A DNA stretch of 64,000 bases from Hyphomicrobiales bacterium (GTDB lineage Bacteria > Pseudomonadota > Alphaproteobacteria > Rhizobiales > Aestuariivirgaceae): the NCBI GenBank assembly GCA_025359045.1, contig JANYHN010000030.1:22719-86718 (forward strand). The letters are read 5' to 3'. A program made the translations under genes and the position numbers. Shown piece by piece: positions 19,542-28,343 of this stretch. The notes beneath the pieces are model-generated. The model did no database searches, was not told the origin of the DNA, and saw nothing but the letters and a program-made list of their open reading frames with translations. The stretch's first letter is position 1. Every line of letters starts with the position of its first letter.

Positions 19542-21933
19542 AGACCTTCAATAATTCAGCAGGCGAAATGCGGGCCAAACGCCGCACAGGAAAGATTGCA
19601 GCAAGTGCGGCAGTCAATAGACCCAGAATACCGAGCCACAGCCAGTTTGCGGGGAAGATATACATGGGCAAGCGCCAACCAAAGGCCTCAACATTAACGA
19701 CTGACAACAAAATCCAAGCCAAGGCTAAGCCAACGGGCAATGCTAAAATCATCGTGAAAGCGGCTAGCATCACACTGCGCCAGAATTCGAGCCAAGCCAA
19801 CTGGCTACGCGTCAGGCCCATTGCCCAGATCGGGGCAAGCTGTGGCAACCGCATCTCGGCCAATGTCATCAAACTCGCAAACAAGGCAATTGCAGCAACC
19901 CCTAACGTCAACACATTTAACGCTGCGGTCACAGTGAATGTACGCTCGAAAATCCCGAGCGACAGTCTTTTGAGGTCAGCCTGATTCACAATGTTCTGTG
20001 CTGGCAATTCAAATTGCGCACGCAAATCTTCAGCAAGCGCAGTTGCCTTTTCTGGCCGAATTCTAATACCAAAACGCAACTTTGTAATGTCCTTGAAGTG
20101 TGCGACCAGCTGCTTATTGCTCATAATCACTTGGCCAACCGGATTTCCATAATCTGAGTAAATGCCGGACACACGCGATTGCCATCCGCCCGTTAAATCG
20201 ATGGTATCTCCAAGTTTGAAATTTTCGCGCCTGAACAGCTGCTCATTGATGAGTACGCCATCGCCACGTGCGACGATGTCCCAAACGTCAGGCAGCGCCG
20301 AAAGTATTGGCCAGTTGTCACGATAAGTTTCATGGTCGATCAAGCCAAAAATCTGTACAGGCTGGTCTGCCACTTTTCCGTCCACACTCCAAATCGGTAG
20401 CACCGCATTACTGCGCGTAGCCAACCATGCGCGCATCGCATCAGCTTCGGCCTCGGTTCTGCCTGAAACATAAAGTTCTGATGCCAAGCGTTGATCGAGG
20501 TAGTCAATGAAGGTGAACCGGAAGCTCGAAACCATAGTGCTGACTCCCACATTGGTGGCGAGCGCTAAGAGCAGTGCCATCAACGCCATTGACTGGCCCG
20601 ACAGTTGTTGACGCGTATCCGCCCAGAACCAAATCGCAATGGGTTTCTTTGCGATGCGTTCGGCAAGTCTCAACACGCCCGCCAACAAGATCGGCAACGC
20701 AAGGGCTGCGCCCAACATCATGGTTCCGAGAATAGCAAAGCCTGCAAACAGCCCATGACTGAATTTTGCTAGCGCCAATGACATGAGCAAAAGAAAAATT
20801 GCAACGAAGGCTTGCCAACGCCGCGTATGCGCCGCAGCCGCGGCCCATGCCTTAGGCTGGGTTGGAGCAAGGATCGGCATTTGCCAAACCTGCCAAACAT
20901 TCTGTGCCGATGCGATCAGCGTGCCCGCAACAGCAATCGCCAATCCTGCCAGCCACCATGAGGGGCGAATGGTGAGAGTGCCAGATACGTCCACACCATA
21001 AAGCCCGCGCAATGTTGCGGTTACATCGGGCAGTAGTAAGGCCGCCATGACATAACCCAGTGCGACACCAATCATTCCAGCAACCAGGGCCATCCCTAGC
21101 AACTCGGCAACCAGAAAAAGAATAAGCACCCGCAGTGAAAGTCCCAATGCCCTAAGTGTGCGAAATAGCGGGCGGCGCTGCTCGAAGGCTAGCCCAATAG
21201 CAGAATAGACGATAAACAAACCCACGATGAAAGCGAGATAGCCAAAGGCCGTGAGATTTAAATGAAAGCTATCCGTCAGACGAGAAAAGTCCGAAGTTTG
21301 GCTCGGTTCACGTAACACCAAATTAGGTTCCACCGTATTGAACGGCACAAGATTTTGCGGTTGCGTTTTCCACACGAGAAGACGAGAAATCTTGCTATCA
21401 GCTTTGAGCAGCATTTGCGCTTGCCCTATATCAGTAATGAGTGTTCCCGGCGGAATGCCTTTTACAATATGCAAAGGGGGTATCTGCTGGCCAAATAGGC
21501 GAGCTGCCGTTTCGGGATCGGAATAAATCAATCCGGTTGAGGCAACAAATTGCGCAAGATCATCCCCTTCGGCTAATGTAACATTTTGGGCCTGCGGTGG
21601 CATGGTCAGAGGATCAATCCCTAAAAGGTGTAGCTTCACGGGCCCAAATTTCACTTCGCCTTCAAGCACCGGAGACACCAGCCAACCTGCGCGCCGCAGG
21701 GCAACATAGACCTGCTGGTCCATGGTTTCAGCGTCTGCGCGTACCAGCTGCTGGAGCTGATCTTGCCCCAACATAGCTGCCGCTTGATCATAGCTAGCAT
21801 TGGCTTCAGCATTGATGGCCTTGACGCCAGACCAAAGCGCCGTAGCCAAAGACAGGCCAATAATAAGTGTGAGCAACTGCCCGGGCTTTCTAGACCAATG
21901 TGAAAGCAGCGCTTTGAAAGCCGTTTTTATCAT
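19525..21933 (-). CDS. FtsX-family ABC transporter permease (AttFG-like)
   Basis: An 802-residue inner-membrane protein with two FtsX/MacB-type halves. The first helix is near residue 20, a cluster lies around 220-340, more helices at about 370-480, and the final cluster at about 660-790, with large periplasmic loops between. This is the MacB/LolCE permease class, which does not import but drives periplasmic or envelope processes. Its ATG overlaps the ATPase end by 4 bases and its 3' end overlaps the AttH-like gene, so one operon is evident. In the classical att operon the permease is described as two genes; here a single long protein covers both. Confidence 0.87.
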   Translation of the reverse strand: MIKTAFKALLSHWSRKPGQLLTLIIGLSLATALWSGVKAINAEANASYDQAAAMLGQDQLQQLVRADAETMDQQVYVALRRAGWLVSPVLEGEVKFGPVKLHLLGIDPLTMPPQAQNVTLAEGDDLAQFVASTGLIYSDPETAARLFGQQIPPLHIVKGIPPGTLITDIGQAQMLLKADSKISRLLVWKTQPQNLVPFNTVEPNLVLREPSQTSDFSRLTDSFHLNLTAFGYLAFIVGLFIVYSAIGLAFEQRRPLFRTLRALGLSLRVLILFLVAELLGMALVAGMIGVALGYVMAALLLPDVTATLRGLYGVDVSGTLTIRPSWWLAGLAIAVAGTLIASAQNVWQVWQMPILAPTQPKAWAAAAAHTRRWQAFVAIFLLLMSLALAKFSHGLFAGFAILGTMMLGAALALPILLAGVLRLAERIAKKPIAIWFWADTRQQLSGQSMALMALLLALATNVGVSTMVSSFRFTFIDYLDQRLASELYVSGRTEAEADAMRAWLATRSNAVLPIWSVDGKVADQPVQIFGLIDHETYRDNWPILSALPDVWDIVARGDGVLINEQLFRRENFKLGDTIDLTGGWQSRVSGIYSDYGNPVGQVIMSNKQLVAHFKDITKLRFGIRIRPEKATALAEDLRAQFELPAQNIVNQADLKRLSLGIFERTFTVTAALNVLTLGVAAIALFASLMTLAEMRLPQLAPIWAMGLTRSQLAWLEFWRSVMLAAFTMILALPVGLALAWILLSVVNVEAFGWRLPMYIFPANWLWLGILGLLTAALAAIFPVRRLARISPAELLKVFANER

Positions 21934-22619
21934 GCGCTGGTTTGGCCCGCGTGAAGTTTGAGATGTCGATCAAGCCGTGCTGCCAGTCTTGGCGAATGCG
22001 TGGCCATGATCAGTGCCGAACCAGCGTCTTTGACCATGGATAACATCAAATCAAGCACCGCATCGCCTGTGGCCTCATCAAGGTTACCGGTAGGTTCATC
22101 CGCCAAAACAAGAAGCGGTTTGGCCGCCAGAGTTCTTCCGATGGCCACACGCTGTTGCTGACCGCCAGAAAGCTGTTCAGGGTAACGCGCTAGAAGATCA
22201 AGCAATCCTAATTTCGTAATGATTGTCGTCGTCCAAGCCACATCATGGCATTCTGAGAGCTGCGCGTGAAAGGCCAGATTTGCAGCCACGGTCAGCGAGG
22301 GAATTAAGTTGAATTGTTGAAACATCAATCCGACCGTGCCACGCCGCAAACTGGCGCGCGCTGCATCGTTCAATGAGGTAAGATTTTGTCCTGCCAATGT
22401 TATATGGCCAGAATCCGGTTGGTCCAACCCCGCCACTAGGTGCAGCAAGGTGCTTTTTCCGCAGCCCGACTCACCCGTCAAAGCCAGACTGTTTCCCGCA
22501 TCAAGGTCAAAGCTCACACCTCGCAACACTTCGAGAGGTCCTTCGACAGAGGAGTAGGATTTTTCAATGTTCCTGAGTGAAAGTAACACGACGGGTTCCA
22601 GAATTATAGGTTGGATCAA
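21930..22619 (-). CDS. ABC transporter ATP-binding protein (LolD/MacB type, AttE-like)
   Basis: A 229-residue ATPase with Walker A GESGCGKST near residue 50, a Q-loop MFQQFNL, signature LSGGQQQR and Walker B LLVLADEPTGNLD, the DEPTGNLD form typical of LolD/MacB/FtsE-type ATPases. It is the first gene of the ATPase-FtsX-AttH operon. The first dozen residues (MIQPIILEPVV) are not typical, so a later start is possible. Confidence 0.9.
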   Translation of the reverse strand: MIQPIILEPVVLLSLRNIEKSYSSVEGPLEVLRGVSFDLDAGNSLALTGESGCGKSTLLHLVAGLDQPDSGHITLAGQNLTSLNDAARASLRRGTVGLMFQQFNLIPSLTVAANLAFHAQLSECHDVAWTTTIITKLGLLDLLARYPEQLSGGQQQRVAIGRTLAAKPLLVLADEPTGNLDEATGDAVLDLMLSMVKDAGSALIMATHSPRLAARLDRHLKLHAGQTSA

Positions 22620-22642
22620 AAGTGAATTTGTTGTTTAATCCA

Positions 22643-23032
22643 CTATGCCATTCGCACCAACACAGCCGCCACAGTTATGAGTTGGCCTATATTGAGCGCT
22701 ACCGAAAAATAATGTGCCCTGTTGAAGTTTCTTTGTTCATCGTTATCTTTGAAGAAAATTATAACAGGCGTGAGGATTTGTCGTGCCAACACGGCCAAGC
22801 CAGCCGTTGCGGCTAATAATCCAGCTGAAAGAAAATCATTTGGCAAAAAGCTCAACGCCGCTATTACCCCAATCGAAATCACAAACAAATAATAGAACGG
22901 AAATGCCCGCCGCAATAATTTGCCAGCTTGATCCATTGGCAGAGATGAGAAAACCAACGGGGCAAATCCAAATGAATAAAGCATCATGCCTCCGAACAAT
23001 AGTGAAGTGGATAAAATTGCGATAGCGGCCAT
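22643..23032 (-). CDS. DUF4149-like small membrane protein
   Basis: About 129 residues with four predicted membrane helices and the motif MMLYSFGFAPLVF near the start and a RRAFPFYYLF stretch, as in DUF4149/TMEM205-like proteins of unknown function. The frame is open far upstream across the preceding methyltransferase gene, but only the part from ATG 23032 looks like a real protein. It lies 35 bases after the MddA-like gene and 23 bases before the att-like operon, so it may join either transcript. Confidence 0.68.
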   Translation of the reverse strand: MAAIAILSTSLLFGGMMLYSFGFAPLVFSSLPMDQAGKLLRRAFPFYYLFVISIGVIAALSFLPNDFLSAGLLAATAGLAVLARQILTPVIIFFKDNDEQRNFNRAHYFSVALNIGQLITVAAVLVRMA

Positions 23033-23067
23033 TCTTTTGATCTTCGAATTTTTCGCCAAAGCTAATT

Positions 23068-23886
23068 TTACTTGTTTGGCTCCTTTCTTACGCGCGGCAA
23101 CGCATAAGGAACCTGGGCTTTGTATGCGGCAAATCGCGCTCCATAGAATGTCATGAATCGACGTTCCTTCAGCAGGGGCGCAAGTAAACAATAAGCTGTA
23201 AAAAGGAGCGCCAGCACCAGTTGATCCGGTGTCCAAACGGGCGCTGTCCAGAGCGTCAGCGCGAAGGCCACATAAATAGGTTGGCGAATAAAGCGGAACA
23301 ATCCACTTTGCGGCATGTCTGGAAAAATGGGCTTCAGGTTCTGCAGAAGTGATAGCCATCCTAGACCGCCTGATTGCACCTCAAGTCCAGCGTCAAAGTT
23401 CGCTTTACCGAGCAAAATCCATGCTGATCCATAGCACGCGCAAATGACCCAGAAGACCCAACCTTCGGCTCGCCACCAAATGATGCCGGAAGGTGTCCAT
23501 AACACAAACAACGCAAGCAATTGAAGCGAAGCGATAAGAGCATATGTGGTCGTTGACAATGTGCGTCCGGCAGATCCCGGAACCACTTTGGAAAGCCATC
23601 GTCTGCCACGCTTTGTCAGCAACACAGAATGGCCGAGCGGGAATTGAAGTAACAGAGCAGAATTTGCAAATCCTGCCCATGGCCAAGGCACAGTTCCAAG
23701 CCCACGACTCAAACCAAAAAACATAGCCCAAATCATCGAAAGTACCGCTGCTGCAAACATGATATGACACGCAGCGCCCATCGCCAAGGCTAAACCGATG
23801 CGTGCCCGCCCCGGCGGAGGCGAAAATGCACCTTTAACGAGATCATGCAACCGTCTAATATCTGGGTTGTGGAGGGGGATTTTCAT
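23068..23886 (-). CDS. MddA/NnrU-like integral membrane methyltransferase
   Basis: About 272 residues with five or six membrane helices. The C-terminal region FIRQPIYVAFALTLWTAP, followed by ERRFMTFYGARFAAYKAQVPYALPR, is the PEMT/ICMT-like signature shared with methanethiol S-methyltransferase (MddA) and NnrU-type proteins. If MddA-like, it would use S-adenosylmethionine to methylate a thiol. ATG 23886 (MKIPLHNPDIRRL) is chosen because GGTGA lies just upstream and the upstream 52 residues have no family character. It is divergent from the gene at 23994. Confidence 0.72.
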   Translation of the reverse strand: MKIPLHNPDIRRLHDLVKGAFSPPPGRARIGLALAMGAACHIMFAAAVLSMIWAMFFGLSRGLGTVPWPWAGFANSALLLQFPLGHSVLLTKRGRRWLSKVVPGSAGRTLSTTTYALIASLQLLALFVLWTPSGIIWWRAEGWVFWVICACYGSAWILLGKANFDAGLEVQSGGLGWLSLLQNLKPIFPDMPQSGLFRFIRQPIYVAFALTLWTAPVWTPDQLVLALLFTAYCLLAPLLKERRFMTFYGARFAAYKAQVPYALPRVRKEPNK

Positions 23887-23993
23887 GCGGCCGTCACCTA
23901 AACTGAGTGTGTGCCAAGAGCCATATGTCAAAGCCGCGCATCGGTTGAAGGCTAGTCTGATATGTTTAATCGTTCTCTTGAGAGGGGCAAACC

Positions 23994-24344
23994 ATGTCTG
24001 GCGCTGAACAAATTGCCCTTCCGTTTCCACCTGAGCCCTCATCAGTAAGGACTATGCTCATCGGTCGCTGGCAGCTTCTTACCGATAAAATTCTACCTGA
24101 TCTGGCGCAACACCATCATTGGCCAATTTCTGCAAACCATTGCTTCAAGCGTGTCTGCCTTGATGCGAACTTCGGTGTGCCATGGCATGAGTATGTAAAC
24201 AAGCCCGCCACACGTCATATGACCGACACCCAGCTTAAACACGCCATTGCAACTGCGGAGCAAGTTATTGAAACACCAGCTCTGCTGTTTGAGCTCAACA
24301 CACGCAGTATTCAATTGCGACGGGCCATGCATGAGCAAAGCTAA
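23994..24344 (+). CDS. Conserved hypothetical protein
   Basis: A 116-residue soluble protein starting at ATG 23994, 6 bases after an AGAGGGG ribosome site. The sequence (IALPFPPEPSSVRTMLIGRW, CFKRVCLDANFGVPW) resembles small uncharacterised alphaproteobacterial proteins, but I can assign no domain. It is followed after 55 bases by the DUF393 gene in the same direction, and is divergent from the MddA-like methyltransferase. Confidence 0.6.
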   Translation: MSGAEQIALPFPPEPSSVRTMLIGRWQLLTDKILPDLAQHHHWPISANHCFKRVCLDANFGVPWHEYVNKPATRHMTDTQLKHAIATAEQVIETPALLFELNTRSIQLRRAMHEQS

Positions 24345-24399
24345 TTTTTGCCCCACTGCGTCAGCATTACGCGTTGTCTATTCAAGTTGCAGTTTTAAA

Positions 24400-24789
24400 A
24401 TGATGGCGATGAACGAAGTTAAGAATTATGAAGTGACGGTGTGGTTTGATGGCGGTTGCCCGCTGTGCACACGGGAGATTACCTTCATGCGCATGCTTGA
24501 CCGCAAAAACGCAATCGATTTCGTTGATGCGGCAACCGGTAGTACGCAATGTCCGATCAGCCGCACTATTCTGCTGGCTCAGTTTCATGCGCAAGAAAAT
24601 GGCCTGCTGCTGTCAGGTGCTGCGGCCTTTGCAGCGATGTGGCGAGCTATTCCCATTCTTCGCCCCCTTCGCCTTGCAGCGCGCAACATTCTCGTGCTTG
24701 CCGTTTTGGAACGAGGCTATATTTTCTTTTTGCGCCACAGGCCAAGGCTTCAGCGTTTTGCCACATGGCTTGAAAAAAGGACGGCATAA
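24400..24789 (+). CDS. DUF393 (DCC) thiol-disulfide oxidoreductase-like protein
   Basis: About 129 residues beginning with a thioredoxin-like strand and the diagnostic motif FDGGCPLCTREI (DxxCxxC) near residue 17. The rest (IDFVDAAT, LRPLRLAARN, RGYIFFLRHR) matches the DCC family, predicted redox proteins of unknown substrate. Three in-frame ATG codons (24400, 24403, 24409) are possible starts, and upstream codons overlapping the preceding gene are not family-like. Confidence 0.78.
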   Translation: MMAMNEVKNYEVTVWFDGGCPLCTREITFMRMLDRKNAIDFVDAATGSTQCPISRTILLAQFHAQENGLLLSGAAAFAAMWRAIPILRPLRLAARNILVLAVLERGYIFFLRHRPRLQRFATWLEKRTA

Positions 24790-25011
24790 TGCTTCCTTTT
24801 TCTAACCGCCCAAAGGCGGGCAAGAAAGCGTTTGGGATTTTCCACGACCTGCTGTTGCGCAGAAGATATCTTCACATATCAAGTTTATTCATCATGGAGT
24901 TTTTATTGCTGAGACCAGGCGGGCCGTTCGCACGTTCGAAACCAGCCACCCGCCAAGTGTACGAGGTAATATAAATTGGTGGGGGACGAAACCAAGAGCA
25001 CGAGAACCATT

Positions 25012-26142
25012 ATGCGCATTTCGGGATTTGAAATTACAAGGTTCCAGTTTGCGAGAGATCGCGTCGTTGGTGATAGCCAAGTGCGAGCCGACGAAGTCAA
25101 CGTCGCAGCAGTCGAATTGATTGACGAAGCTGGTAACCGCGGCCTTGGCTTTGCTCAAACATTGTTTCAGCCATTGCCTGCTGCGGATGAGATTGTTCGT
25201 GTTTTCAATGAAGAAGTCTGGCCAAATCTGGAGGGACAAATTCCACTTGCACTGGTCCACCGGATCAATCGGCCACGTGGAGGAAACCAACGAGCTTTCA
25301 CATTGCCATTTCATGAAGCTCTGCAAGTTGCACTGTGGGATCTTGCTGCAAAACAAGTCAATATGCCACTGCACACACTCCTAGGGTCGCGCCGTTCTAA
25401 GGTACGCGCCTACGCATCGGGGCTAGATTATCATCTCAGCGATAGTGAGTTCGTGGAGCTGTTTGGACACGCAGATTCTCTGGGTTATCAAGCTTTCAAA
25501 ATCAAAGTTGGCAATCCTGACTTTGCATGGGATATGCACCGCCTTGATCTTGTGACGAAAACTGTAAGGCCTGACGCACAATTCATGATTGACGCCAACG
25601 AAGCGTGGGGATCCAAAGAGGCGCTCGTAAAGCTTGAGGCCATTCATCGTGCTGGGTTCAAATTGCTATGGGTTGAAGATCCTATTCTACGCTTGGATTT
25701 TGATGGCCTGAGGCTGCTGCGCAACAACACACCTTGGACTTTAATCAATTCCGGTGAATATCTCGACGCAGCGGGCAAGCGCGCCCTGATGCTGGCTGGC
25801 GGCACCGACATTCTCAATGTCCATGGTCAAGTGACAGACGTGATGCGTATTGGATGGTTGGCGGCAGAGCTTGGCATTCCCGTGTCCCTAGGTAATACCT
25901 TTCTCGAAGTGGGTGTTCATATGGCCTGTGCTTTGCCTGAGGTTGAGTGGCTTGAATACTCGTTTCAAAACTTTGATCATCTGGTAGAGCAGCCTATTGA
26001 GATTCGTGATGGCTGGGCTTATGCGCCAGATCGCCCGGGCCATGGATTGGTTTTGTCGGCGAATGCCCGCCTCGAATGGTCGTGCCCCAGTGTCACGGAT
26101 AAACTTGCCAGCCCAGCGTTTCCGACGAAATTAGTTAGCTAG
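25012..26142 (+). CDS. Enolase-superfamily (mandelate racemase/muconate lactonizing type) sugar-acid dehydratase
   Basis: A 376-residue TIM-barrel enzyme. Catalytic or binding residues are visible in FKIKVG (KxK base), IDANEAW (first metal Asp), WVEDPI (second metal Glu) and NSGEYLD (third metal Glu). Members dehydrate or epimerise acid sugars. The frame opens at 24976, but homology starts at MRISGFEITRF. It converges with the LacI gene (8-base overlap) and lies next to a Gfo/Idh oxidoreductase and an epimerase, which points to a sugar-acid pathway. The exact substrate cannot be read from the sequence. Confidence 0.85.
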   Translation: MRISGFEITRFQFARDRVVGDSQVRADEVNVAAVELIDEAGNRGLGFAQTLFQPLPAADEIVRVFNEEVWPNLEGQIPLALVHRINRPRGGNQRAFTLPFHEALQVALWDLAAKQVNMPLHTLLGSRRSKVRAYASGLDYHLSDSEFVELFGHADSLGYQAFKIKVGNPDFAWDMHRLDLVTKTVRPDAQFMIDANEAWGSKEALVKLEAIHRAGFKLLWVEDPILRLDFDGLRLLRNNTPWTLINSGEYLDAAGKRALMLAGGTDILNVHGQVTDVMRIGWLAAELGIPVSLGNTFLEVGVHMACALPEVEWLEYSFQNFDHLVEQPIEIRDGWAYAPDRPGHGLVLSANARLEWSCPSVTDKLASPAFPTKLVS

Positions 26143-27196
26143 TTGGGCCGCTGCTATCGCCAAGAATCATCTTCATTGGCCAAAGCTTTGAAAAAACTGG
26201 CATTTTTTTTCCAGTTCCTTTGGCTTCGATCAGCAACATGATGTGCTCGCCAAGCCAACGTCCGAGTTGTCCAAGCGGAACTTCAAACTGTGTCAGGCTA
26301 GGTCGCAGAAATTCGCCATTGGGGCTCGCATCAAAGCCGACAATTGAAATATCCTTGCCTGGAATAATTTTAACATCCTGAAAAATATGATAGAGGCCGA
26401 TGGCCATTGTGTTATCCACAAGCACAACGGCTGTAGGTCTATTTTCCATAGCGAGAAGACGTTCACCAACGCGATAGCCGCCAGACTCCGTTAGCGGCTC
26501 TTGAAGAACCAATTCATCGGGCAGTGAGAGACCCCTTTTTGCCAGCGAGGAGCGACATGCATCAACAAAGACATAGCCATAATTGATGTCATTAGACGCG
26601 GTGGCGATAGCGATGCGGCGGTGACCCAAGAGACACAAATGATTAATCGCCTTTTCCGCCACACCTTCGAAATCAAGATCCATCCAGGAAAATATCTTGG
26701 AAGACTCGCTGCGCCCAAAGGCAATGAATGGCATCTTACGTTGAACCAGATAGTCAATGCGTTTGTCAGTTCTATACATCTGCGAAATGACGATGCCATC
26801 AACTAGACGCCGCTCGGCAATCCGCCTGAGATAAGCTACCGGATCTTCGTCACTCCCGCAAAAATGAACCACAAAATCAAGACCACGACTGGAGAGATAG
26901 GATTGCATGCCATCGAAGATCGACATGAAAAACGCTTCACCTCTGGTCTCGCGATCGCGGTTGATTATCACCATGAAGCCAACCAAGCCAGTGGACCCTT
27001 GACGTAAACTCCGGCCAGATTGGTTGGGTGAATAGCCAAATTTTTGAGCAGCTTCGATCACCCGCTGACGGGTTTTTGCGTTGACGTCTGCGCGGCCATT
27101 CAAAGCCCGCGAAACGGTTCCGATGGAAATATTCAGGTGCTTGGCGAGGTCATGAATATTCAAGAGAAAATTCCGTTTGCTATCTTCGTTCGTCAT
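26135..27196 (-). CDS. LacI-family transcriptional regulator
   Basis: A 353-residue repressor. The N-terminal HTH (IHDLAKHLNISIGTVSRALNG, hinge YSPNQSGRSLRQG) precedes a periplasmic-binding-protein-like sugar-sensing domain. The start is ATG 27196; a TTG at 27220 in frame is less likely. It is divergent from the Gfo/Idh gene, and a perfect 18-base palindrome lies between them at 27242-27259. The likely role is repression of the rightward sugar catabolism and transport operon until its ligand binds. Confidence 0.92.
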   Translation of the reverse strand: MTNEDSKRNFLLNIHDLAKHLNISIGTVSRALNGRADVNAKTRQRVIEAAQKFGYSPNQSGRSLRQGSTGLVGFMVIINRDRETRGEAFFMSIFDGMQSYLSSRGLDFVVHFCGSDEDPVAYLRRIAERRLVDGIVISQMYRTDKRIDYLVQRKMPFIAFGRSESSKIFSWMDLDFEGVAEKAINHLCLLGHRRIAIATASNDINYGYVFVDACRSSLAKRGLSLPDELVLQEPLTESGGYRVGERLLAMENRPTAVVLVDNTMAIGLYHIFQDVKIIPGKDISIVGFDASPNGEFLRPSLTQFEVPLGQLGRWLGEHIMLLIEAKGTGKKMPVFSKLWPMKMILGDSSGPTS

Positions 27197-27241
27197 ACGA
27201 TGGAGAAGTGATGTTGACAATTCCTGAATTTTGCGCGAATG

Positions 27242-27259
27242 TCCGTAAACGTTTACGGA
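27242..27259. promoter_or_regulatory. LacI-type operator, perfect 18-bp palindrome
   Basis: TCCGTAAACGTTTACGGA is its own reverse complement and has the central CG step of LacI-family operators. It lies 46 bases upstream of the LacI start and 54 bases upstream of the divergent oxidoreductase start, so it could control both directions. No second copy was seen in front of the later sugar transporter. Confidence 0.85.
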
Positions 27260-27312
27260 AAAGACGCGCTCGCAATTTTAAAATGAAGTGTGTCGTTCTG
27301 GGAGGATATCGA

Positions 27313-28335
27313 ATGCAGACGGCAGTTTTGGCTGGTTGTGGTGCGATGAGTACTGTCTGGCTTGAAGCAATTCAAAAATTGCCAGAACTGAAGCTCGTTG
27401 GCTTGGTTGATGTCGACATTGCGCGCGCTAAAGATTGTACTGAGCGCTTCCACTTGCATGACGTTGCCATCGGCGCATCTCTCAAAGAAGTGCTTATTTC
27501 GAAAAAACCAAACATAGTTTTTGATGTTGCCATTCCACAAGCCCGCCGCGATGTGGTGATGACGGCTTTTGAGCAGGGATGTGACGTGTTGACTGAAAAG
27601 CCTCTGGCGACAAGCATGGAGGATGCCCGAGCGATCCTTGGAGCAGCCAAGGCTCACAATCGCATTCATGCCGTTGTGCAAAACCGCCGCTATCTTGCAA
27701 ACATTCGCCGCATCAGAAGATTTCTCGATTCAGCTGAGCTTGGCAAACCGACCAGCATTCATTGCGATTTCTATTTGGCCCCGCACTTCGGAGGCTTCCG
27801 TGAGACAATGGACCATGTGCTTCTCGTTGACATGGCGATCCACACATTTGACGCCGCCCGCTATCTTGTGAATGCGGCACCGCAGTCGGTCTTTTGTGCC
27901 GAATGGGATCCACCGAATTCTTGGTATAAGAATGGATCGTCAGCTGTAGCGCTCTTCGATTTGGAAGGCGGAATTGTCTTCAACTACCGCGGCAGTTGGT
28001 GTGCAGATGGTGCCCGGACAAGTTGGGAAAGCAACTGGCGCATTGTTTGCGAACGCGGAACCCTCATTTGGGACGGATTTGATGATCTTTGGGCCGAGAG
28101 GGCAACATCCACCCGTGAAGGCATATTTGATGTGCCCGAGCGGGTGACAATTCCGGCTTTGCACGCTGAAGATAAGATTGGTGGTCATTTGGGCGTTATC
28201 ACAGATTTCCTCGAAGCACTTCGGACGCGAAGCCAACCAGAGACGACGGGGAGCGACAACATCAAAAGCCTCGCCATGGTTTTTGGAGCAATTGAAAGCG
28301 CCACATCTGGTGAGCGTGTGAAAATCAGGATTTGA
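27313..28335 (+). CDS. Gfo/Idh/MocA-family sugar oxidoreductase
   Basis: NAD(P)-dependent oxidoreductase of 340 residues. The N-terminal Rossmann fold begins with VLAGCGAMSTVW (GxGxxx), and the family's catalytic EKPLAT lies near residue 97. The C-terminal alpha/beta domain follows, with DMAIHTFDAARYL in the substrate region. It oxidises a sugar, inositol or related polyol. ATG 27313 has GGAGG 7 bases upstream. It is the first gene of an apparent operon with the epimerase (8 bases later) and the ABC transporter. Confidence 0.9.
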   Translation: MQTAVLAGCGAMSTVWLEAIQKLPELKLVGLVDVDIARAKDCTERFHLHDVAIGASLKEVLISKKPNIVFDVAIPQARRDVVMTAFEQGCDVLTEKPLATSMEDARAILGAAKAHNRIHAVVQNRRYLANIRRIRRFLDSAELGKPTSIHCDFYLAPHFGGFRETMDHVLLVDMAIHTFDAARYLVNAAPQSVFCAEWDPPNSWYKNGSSAVALFDLEGGIVFNYRGSWCADGARTSWESNWRIVCERGTLIWDGFDDLWAERATSTREGIFDVPERVTIPALHAEDKIGGHLGVITDFLEALRTRSQPETTGSDNIKSLAMVFGAIESATSGERVKIRI

Positions 28336-28343
28336 GATAAAAA

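Noticed and set aside
22643..23359. 238-residue version of the DUF4149 protein
   Set aside because: The first about 109 residues are the shadow of the MddA-like gene on the same strand; only the part from 23032 is protein-like.
24789..24974. 61-residue frame right after the DUF393 gene
   Set aside because: Starts in the stop region of the preceding gene but shows no conserved features or ribosome site.
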